A DNA stretch of 49,051 nucleotides from Haloarculaceae archaeon H-GB1-1 (GTDB taxonomy: Archaea > Halobacteriota > Halobacteria > Halobacteriales > Haloarculaceae). A model generated the notes under the pieces. It was not told the origin of the DNA. It saw nothing but the letters and a program-made list of their open reading frames with translations, and ran no database searches. The DNA lies in assembly GCA_029688825.1 (NCBI GenBank), contig JARUKX010000030.1, positions 1 through 49,051 on the forward strand. Reading direction: 5' to 3'. Within the stretch, counting starts at the first letter, position 1. Every line of letters starts with the position of its first letter. The position numbers and the translations under genes are program-made. Shown one piece after another: positions 43,770 through 49,051 of the stretch.

Positions 43770-44699
43770 CTAGACGTACGTGAACCACTCTTCGTACTCG
43801 TCGGTGCGGCCCTCGACGATGTCGAAGAACGTGGTTTGGATCTCGTCGGTGACCGGGCCTTTCGTGCCCGCGCCGATCTCGTTGTCGTCGACGCTTCGGA
43901 TGGGCGTGACCTCCGCAGCAGTTCCGGTGAAGAACAGTTCGTCGGCGTTGTACAGTTCGCCGCGGGAGATGGTGGCCTGATCGTGGACCGTGTAGCCGAG
44001 GTCGCGAGCGACGCGGATGACGGACTTGCGGGTGATGCCGTCGAGGTTGGACTCGGCGAGGCCGGGCGTGAACAGTTCGCCGTCGCGAACCATGAACAGG
44101 TTCTCGCCGGGCCCCTCGGCGACGTTGCCCTCCTTGTTGAGAACGATGGCCTCGACGTATCCGTTGCCCTTCGCCTCCAGCGACGCGAGGACGCTGTTGA
44201 CGTACGAGCCCGTGGTCTTCGAGGTAGTGGGTATCTGACTGGAGGCGTGCTTGCGCCACGACGAGATGGCGACGTCGACGCCCTCCTCCAGCGCTTCCTC
44301 GCCGAGGTACGCGCCCCACGGCCAGACCGCCACGGCGGTCTTGACCGGGCAGTCGGAGGGGTTCAGCCCGAGCATCTTGTAGCCGTAGAAGGCGATCGGC
44401 CGGATGTAACAGGACTCCAGGTCGTTCCGGCGGATGAGTTCGAGGGTCGCCTCCGTGATCTCCTCGGGCTCGAACGGAATCTCCATGTCGTACGGCTTCG
44501 CGGAGTCGTAGAGCCGTTCGAGGTGTTCCTCCCAGCGGAAGATCGCGGGACCGTTCTCGGTATCGTAACAGCGGACGCCCTCGAAGACTCCCGTGCCATA
44601 GTGCAACCCGTGCGTGAGGACGTGGACGTTCGCGTCCTCCCAGTCGACGAACTCGCCATCCATCCAGATGGTGTCGACGTCCATCTCTTCGAAGCTCAT
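43770..44699 (-). CDS. ilvE: Branched-chain amino acid aminotransferase
   Basis: The PLP-dependent enzyme makes valine, leucine and isoleucine. The 309 residues contain TIWMDGEFVDWEDANVHVL, HGLHYGTGVFEGVRCYDTENG, RWEEHLERLYDSAK, catalytic Lys in TTSKTTGSYVNSVLAS and EGPGENLFMVRDGELFTP. The first start (MSFEEMD) is chosen over an upstream ATG because a TTAA element at 44723-44726 lies 26 bases before it. Family size is normal. The gene follows the NikR-like gene on the same strand. Confidence 0.94.
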   Translation of the reverse strand: MSFEEMDVDTIWMDGEFVDWEDANVHVLTHGLHYGTGVFEGVRCYDTENGPAIFRWEEHLERLYDSAKPYDMEIPFEPEEITEATLELIRRNDLESCYIRPIAFYGYKMLGLNPSDCPVKTAVAVWPWGAYLGEEALEEGVDVAISSWRKHASSQIPTTSKTTGSYVNSVLASLEAKGNGYVEAIVLNKEGNVAEGPGENLFMVRDGELFTPGLAESNLDGITRKSVIRVARDLGYTVHDQATISRGELYNADELFFTGTAAEVTPIRSVDDNEIGAGTKGPVTDEIQTTFFDIVEGRTDEYEEWFTYV

Positions 44700-44722
44700 A
44701 CTGTGCCCATCGATTGCCATGG

Positions 44723-44726
44723 TTAA
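44723..44726 (-). promoter_or_regulatory. TATA-like element of ilvE
   Basis: TTAA on the minus strand (within CTTAACC) lies about 26 bases before the chosen ATG at 44697-44699, consistent with a leaderless start. Confidence 0.45.
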
Positions 44727-44758
44727 GAGTGTTCACGGTCTGGCCGTCGCGTCGCTCC

Positions 44759-45148
44759 TCAGACGGCGGCGAGCGAGGTGACCGTGACCCGACGAACGCC
44801 GTCGAAGTCGCGAAGTGCGTACACCAGCGACCGGACGCGCTCGGCGGGACCACGGCAGAACACCGCTTCCATGCACCACTCGCCCTGGTGGGTGTGCGCC
44901 GTCGCGTCGATGACGTCCTGATAGTCGTGCTGGACGGTGTGGAGGTCCTCGATGACCTCGTGGTGATCGTAGTCGAAGCCGACGAGCGCGATGACGTCTC
45001 CCTCGACGGATTCGAGCGCGGTGTGGCGCTCGACGTACTCCTGAATCGCTTCACGGACCGCGCGCGACCGGGACTCGATCCCCTCCGCCTGCCAGACCGC
45101 GTCGAAGGCGTCGAGGTCGTCGTCGTCGATGTTGACCGTCGTGCGCAT
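44759..45148 (-). CDS. nikR: NikR-like nickel-responsive regulator
   Basis: The 129-residue protein has an N-terminal ribbon-helix-helix domain (MRTTVNIDDDDLDAF then RSRAVREAIQEYVERH, residues 1-42) and a C-terminal metal domain. The NikR-type square-planar nickel site is visible as His74, His85, His87 and Cys92. E. coli NikR has His76, His87, His89 and Cys95, so spacing is 11, 2, 5 here against 11, 2, 6 there. It is divergent from a NicO-type transporter gene, with a candidate operator between them. Regulation of that gene by nickel (or cobalt) is a strong inference. Confidence 0.85.
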   Translation of the reverse strand: MRTTVNIDDDDLDAFDAVWQAEGIESRSRAVREAIQEYVERHTALESVEGDVIALVGFDYDHHEVIEDLHTVQHDYQDVIDATAHTHQGEWCMEAVFCRGPAERVRSLVYALRDFDGVRRVTVTSLAAV

Positions 45149-45170
45149 GGCGGTCCTGTCGGCGCGCCGG

Positions 45171-45201
45171 GTTATGACGCCACCGGTGATTCGTGCATAA
45201 C
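45171..45201. promoter_or_regulatory. Candidate NikR operator
   Basis: GTTATG-N19-CATAAC is a perfect inverted repeat in the 86-base gap between the NikR-like and NicO-like genes. The arms recall the E. coli NikR site GTATGA-N16-TCATAC, with a longer spacer. It overlaps or abuts the region where the transporter's TATA box (about 45205-45211) should be. Confidence 0.55.
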
Positions 45202-45234
45202 AACCCCTTACAGAGCGCTCGCCCTACCCGAGGT

Positions 45235-46038
<804 letters not shown>

Positions 46039-46077
46039 CCGAAACGGTGATTCGGGTCCCAACCACCTATCGGAGAC

Positions 46078-46884
46078 ATGGCAGCACTCGCTGGTATCTT
46101 CGTCTACCCGATCAAATCACTCGATGCAACAACCCGCGAGCGGGCGAGTATCGTCACGAACGGCGCGCTCGACGGTGACCGCGAGTACGCGATGGTCGAC
46201 GACGACGGCGAGTACGTCAACGGGAAACGGACGCGCACGGTCCACCGCATCCGTGCGGACTACGACGACGACCGCGATCACGTCACCCTGCGAGTCCACG
46301 GCGAGCAGACGCGCGGCCGTCGGTTCCACCTCGACGACGATCGCGACGCCATCGAGGCGTGGCTCGACGACCGCTTCGACCCGTCCGTCGAGCTACGGCG
46401 GGAACCCGAAGGCGGCTATCCGGACGACGAGACGCTCTCGGGGCCGACGGTGGTCAGCACCGCGACGCTGGAGACCGTCGCCTCCTGGTTCCCTGAGATG
46501 ACCGTCACGGGCGCGCGCCGGCGGTTCCGTGCGAACCTCGAAATCGGCGGGGTCGAACCGTTCTGGGAGGAGCGCCTCTACGCGGACCACGGGCGGTGCG
46601 TCGCGTTCCGAATCGGTGACGTGACGTTCCGCGGCGTGAATCCGTGCCAGCGGTGCGTCGTCCCCTCCCGCGACCCCGACACCGGCGAGGAGACGGCGGA
46701 TTTCCGCGAGACCTTCCTCCAACGCCGCGAGGCGACGCTCCCGGAGTGGGCCGACAGCGACCGGTTCGACCACTACTACCGATTGATGGTGAATACACAG
46801 GTCCCTCGGACGGAGTGGGGCGAGACGCTGACCGTCGGTGACGACGTGACGATTCTGGAAGAGCGAGCGCTCGAACAGGAGTGA
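46078..46884 (+). CDS. MOSC domain protein
   Basis: The 268-residue protein has an N-terminal beta-barrel (MAALAGIFVYPIKSLDATTRERA, then LDGDREYAMVDDDGEYVNGKR). The MOSC core follows, with the conserved cysteine in GVNPCQRCVVPSRDPDTGE (about 184-202). MOSC proteins carry sulphur or handle molybdenum cofactor, as in YcbX and mARC relatives. The electron partner is not evident here. It follows the NicO-type gene by about 40 bases on the same strand, though the link may be chance. Confidence 0.88.
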   Translation: MAALAGIFVYPIKSLDATTRERASIVTNGALDGDREYAMVDDDGEYVNGKRTRTVHRIRADYDDDRDHVTLRVHGEQTRGRRFHLDDDRDAIEAWLDDRFDPSVELRREPEGGYPDDETLSGPTVVSTATLETVASWFPEMTVTGARRRFRANLEIGGVEPFWEERLYADHGRCVAFRIGDVTFRGVNPCQRCVVPSRDPDTGEETADFRETFLQRREATLPEWADSDRFDHYYRLMVNTQVPRTEWGETLTVGDDVTILEERALEQE

Positions 46885-47322
46885 CGCGTCTGGACCAGAT
46901 CAGATGCATCGACCCGCACGGCTATCGCTCGGGGTCGTTCGGCGATGGGAAAGGATGGGAAAGGTAGTGCGCTGCATTTGATTGTACGTGGTTGAGGTAT
47001 TGAATTAGATTCGGTTGCATATACAATATCCTTAAGTAGGGACTAGGAATCGGATGTGTCTCGGAGTGGCCGCGACAATGCCCCACCAATCTAGACTCAG
47101 CTTCATCTTCAAGTATCGAGACGGCACGCACACTCTCGACGTCGAGGTCTCTCAGGACGTGTGGGAAAGGTGGGAAAGGTGGGGAAGGTGGGGAAAGGTA
47201 GTGCGCTGCACTTCCAGATACCGGAGGATGCAGGGAGTTCTCTTTGGTTGTATATTCCGGACCTTTAAGCCCAGCGGCGGTAGCCAGAAATCACTGGACG
47301 GCGTGACGGAACGCGACCGGAA
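46885..47322. repeat. Gene-free stretch with two copies of a degenerate unit
   Basis: No convincing gene is seen. A 20-base core, GGGAAAGGTAGTGCGCTGCA, occurs at 46957-46976 and 47191-47210. About 55 bases on, each is followed by a related 24-base segment (GGTTG[C/T]ATAT...TTAAG, 47013-47036 and 47246-47269), so the duplicated unit is about 80 bases with a period near 234. The purine-rich lead before the second core is expanded into a GTGGGAAAG tandem repeat (47161-47198). An in-frame 102-residue reading from 47054 is not credible. Confidence 0.7.
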
Positions 47323-47997
47323 TCAGCCGAGACGGTCGACGAGCTGGCGGCCCTCGACGTAGGGCAGGTCGTGGCGGTCGGCGTACGTGCGCGCGGCCGC
47401 GGGCAACAGTTCTTCGCCGGACTCGTCGTCGAGCATCTCGCAGACGACGACCGCTGGTGGGCGGTCGGCGGCGTCAGCGAGCGCGATTCCGAGTTCGGTG
47501 TGGCCCAGCCGGTCGTCGAGGAGGTTCGGTGCTGCCCGCAACAGGTGGACGTGACCCGGCGCGCGGAACTCCGCTGCGAAGTCCGTCGACGCGGGGTCAG
47601 CGGCCGCCGCACCGAGTTCGGTGATGGTGAGCGAGCGGTCCTCGTCGGTGATACCCGTGTACGTGTCGCGGTGGTTCACCGTCAGGGAGAACGACGAGCG
47701 CTCGTCGTACCCGAGGTCGTGACTCTCGGCGATGGGGTGGTCGAGTTCCTCCTGGAGGAACGGGAGGTCGAACGCCTCTGCGACGTCGTGGCTCAGTGCA
47801 GTACAGATGAGCCCACCTGCGTCGTTTCGCATGTGTGCGACTGCGTCGGGCGTGACCGCATCGGCCGGGTAGACCAGGTCCGTCTCGCCTTCCCTGTCGG
47901 CCGCGTCGTGAATCAGGACCGGCTTTCCGTCGCGGAAGGCGTCGATTGCAGCGTCGACACCGCGAGTCGAGGGACGTGTATTACTGCTCTGAGACAT
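47323..47997 (-). CDS. ribB: 3,4-dihydroxy-2-butanone-4-phosphate synthase
   Basis: This riboflavin-pathway enzyme converts ribulose 5-phosphate. The 224 residues have [20 protein letters not shown] (acidic metal-binding loop, about 26-45), [48 protein letters not shown] and [14 protein letters not shown]. It is a single-domain enzyme with no fused GTP cyclohydrolase. Its start lies 17 bases inside the end of rbkR, so the two are one operon and ribB translation is probably coupled. Confidence 0.94.
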   Translation of the reverse strand: MSQSSNTRPSTRGVDAAIDAFRDGKPVLIHDAADREGETDLVYPADAVTPDAVAHMRNDAGGLICTALSHDVAEAFDLPFLQEELDHPIAESHDLGYDERSSFSLTVNHRDTYTGITDEDRSLTITELGAAAADPASTDFAAEFRAPGHVHLLRAAPNLLDDRLGHTELGIALADAADRPPAVVVCEMLDDESGEELLPAAARTYADRHDLPYVEGRQLVDRLG

Positions 47998-48685
47998 GGA
48001 CGATCACCTCCGACCCGTCTTCGAGGTCGAGTTCGTCGCGGAGCTTCGCCGGCGCGATGACTTCGAGTTGGTCTTCGTCGTGATGGGTGCGTTCGGGCGT
48101 GATGACGTGGGCCTGCTCGTAGCGGTCGCCGGCGTCGTTCTCGACGGTCGCAGGGTAACAGTACGCCGGGCCGTAGGTCCGTTCGTCACCCTCCCAGCCA
48201 TCGATGGTGATCGGCTCGAACGACGAGAGGCGCGCACGCGTTCGGACGCTCTCGTCGTCGAGATTCACGTTCAGCGTCCCCTTGAACGGCTCGTAGCCCA
48301 GCCGGTCCACGAACTGCTCCATGTAGCCCGGCAGCGAGATGTAGTGTCGGCCCTCGCCCATGCCGCTGGTGACCGCGCCGTCGAGTTCGACGCTCGACTC
48401 GCCCTCGAAGATGCGCCGATAGTCGGCGTACTCCCGCTGGAGGGCCGATTCGCCAGCGTCGGTGATCGAGATCCATTGCCCGTCGCTGACGACCTCGCGG
48501 TCGACGTATTCCGCGCCGTCGAGCGCCTGCAGTCGCCGTGACGCCGTCTGTGTCGACGTGTCGAGCCGTTCGGCGAGGCTGGAACAGGAGAACTTCTCCT
48601 CGCCGTCGAGGGCCCCGAGCAAGGCGAGGTGTTTCAACGTCGCCAGCTCGTCGTGGCCGACCGACACGCCCGTAGCAGCTACCAT
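47981..48685 (-). CDS. rbkR: RbkR: winged-helix riboflavin kinase and regulator
   Basis: The 234-residue protein joins a winged helix-turn-helix ([17 protein letters not shown], then [23 protein letters not shown], about 9-80) to an archaeal CTP-dependent riboflavin kinase domain (DUF120). The kinase part shows [25 protein letters not shown] (about 110-134), [10 protein letters not shown] and [12 protein letters not shown]. It both makes FMN and regulates riboflavin genes in characterised archaea. Start ATG chosen since a TATA box (48711-48720) is about 27 bases upstream. An upstream in-frame ATG would add a stretch that covers this promoter. Confidence 0.93.
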   Translation of the reverse strand: MVAATGVSVGHDELATLKHLALLGALDGEEKFSCSSLAERLDTSTQTASRRLQALDGAEYVDREVVSDGQWISITDAGESALQREYADYRRIFEGESSVELDGAVTSGMGEGRHYISLPGYMEQFVDRLGYEPFKGTLNVNLDDESVRTRARLSSFEPITIDGWEGDERTYGPAYCYPATVENDAGDRYEQAHVITPERTHHDEDQLEVIAPAKLRDELDLEDGSEVIVHVSEQ

Positions 48686-48710
48686 AGCTACGAATTCGGA
48701 CGCGCACCGG

Positions 48711-48720
48711 ATAAGTATAA
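48711..48720 (-). promoter_or_regulatory. TATA box of rbkR-ribB
   Basis: TTATACTTAT on the minus strand precedes the chosen rbkR ATG (48683-48685) by about 27 bases. GGATA direct repeats (48709-48713 and 48722-48726, plus-strand) flank it and could be an autoregulatory site. Confidence 0.55.
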
Positions 48721-48731
48721 CGGATATTGTA

Positions 48732-49051
48732 TGCATCACAGAATCGTGATGGCATTCCGTGAAGAAAACGTGACTAGTCTCGGGTATGAGAAGCTGTTAC
48801 CTAAACCCACCGATGACGGTAGCTTTTCAGGTCTGAACGACCGAGCGCCTCTCCAGACTGTTTGTTCGAACGGGTCAGTACCACGCGGTGGGTCATGGAC
48901 CCACAACGTGACAACAGTCCATCTCGTCGTGGAGAGCGGAGCGTCGCGCGATAGTCTCTCCACTCTCGCTCGTCTCGATGTCCTCACTACGTTCGGCCCC
49001 TGCTGTTCACGAGTCACTTCGCTCCTCGTTCACTTCTACGAGGCCTTCGCT
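48732..49051. other. Gene-free right edge with inverted repeats
   Basis: No convincing gene; the longest reading, on the minus strand (93 codons), lacks haloarchaeal composition. Inverted repeats are GTGGGTC-ATG-GACCCAC (48888-48904) and GTGGAGAG/CTCTCCAC with a 19-base spacer (48929-48963). The last 60 bases, with runs such as GTCACTTCGCTCCTCG, resemble repetitive haloarchaeal intergenic DNA. Confidence 0.5.

Noticed and set aside
47054-47362. 102-codon plus-strand reading frame in the repeat region
   Set aside because: It runs through both a tandem repeat and a promoter-like segment, is basic and Trp/Arg-rich unlike local proteins, and overlaps the ribB end.
48736-49017. 93-codon minus-strand reading frame at the right edge
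   Set aside because: The composition is Arg-rich and not acidic, it crosses inverted repeats, and there is no supporting promoter or family match.

Overview
The window is chromosomal DNA from a halophilic archaeon (class Halobacteria). It is GC-rich, and its proteins are strongly acidic (many Asp and Glu, few Lys). Many genes show a TATA box about 25-30 bases before the start codon, as expected for leaderless transcripts. It also carries haloarchaeal marker families: HalX response regulators, DICT and DUF7344 proteins, an HVO_0476-type zinc finger, a PitA-type haem protein, a DUF5786 protein and RbkR. The genus cannot be read from the sequence. No tRNA, rRNA, CRISPR array, transposase or phage gene was seen, so this looks like ordinary core chromosome with a few unusual loci.

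Layout. 1-443: left edge, with a possible broken gene start and a TATA box/hairpin. 443-8925: a small unknown protein, a DICT sensor, an extended GGGP-synthase-like protein convergent with an unknown protein that has an isoprenoid-synthase-like aspartate motif, a KaiC-like ATPase, NAD kinase, a small membrane protein, two tandem HalX response regulators and Hsp20. 9065-15679: pgk, a phosphodiesterase, type II gapdh, an aminopeptidase-like protein whose 3' end lies in a duplicated hairpin array, a zinc-finger protein, two isoaspartate-methyltransferase paralogues and a membrane-anchored protein. 15756-21945: a HerA-like ATPase, the crcB pair for fluoride export, a cation/proton antiporter with RCK domains, an MBL hydrolase and serS. 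21982-34723: mixed housekeeping genes (a peroxiredoxin fusion, Tsr3, an enolase-family protein, ribosomal protein L40e, MBL, DUF99, family 4 UDG, HisH, SWIM, MFS, Trm1, BrkB/YihY and several small membrane or secreted proteins). 34832-38757: glnA, a divergent Lrp regulator, and a PitA-like haem protein. 38842-44699: a mini zinc-finger protein, an unknown regulator-like protein, a chorismate-amination pair (pabBA or trpEG), a DUF7344/DICT operon and ilvE. 44759-46884: a NikR-like regulator divergent from a His-rich NicO-like permease with a candidate operator between them, then a MOSC protein. 46885-47322: non-coding DNA with a degenerate repeat and a G-quadruplex candidate. 47323-48685: ribB and rbkR. 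48686-49051: promoter and inverted repeats.

How the genes connect. pgk and type II gapdh form a gluconeogenic/glycolytic pair. glnA with Lrp suggests nitrogen control. The NikR-like regulator and NicO-like permease form a self-contained nickel/cobalt module. rbkR and ribB overlap and join riboflavin-pathway control to synthesis. The two CrcB proteins probably make one heteromeric fluoride channel. The most unusual items are the extended GGGP-synthase-like protein with its convergent aspartate-motif neighbour, the hairpin array that folds a stop codon into a stem-loop, the NikR-type operator, and the paired repeat units with a G4 candidate near 47 kb.
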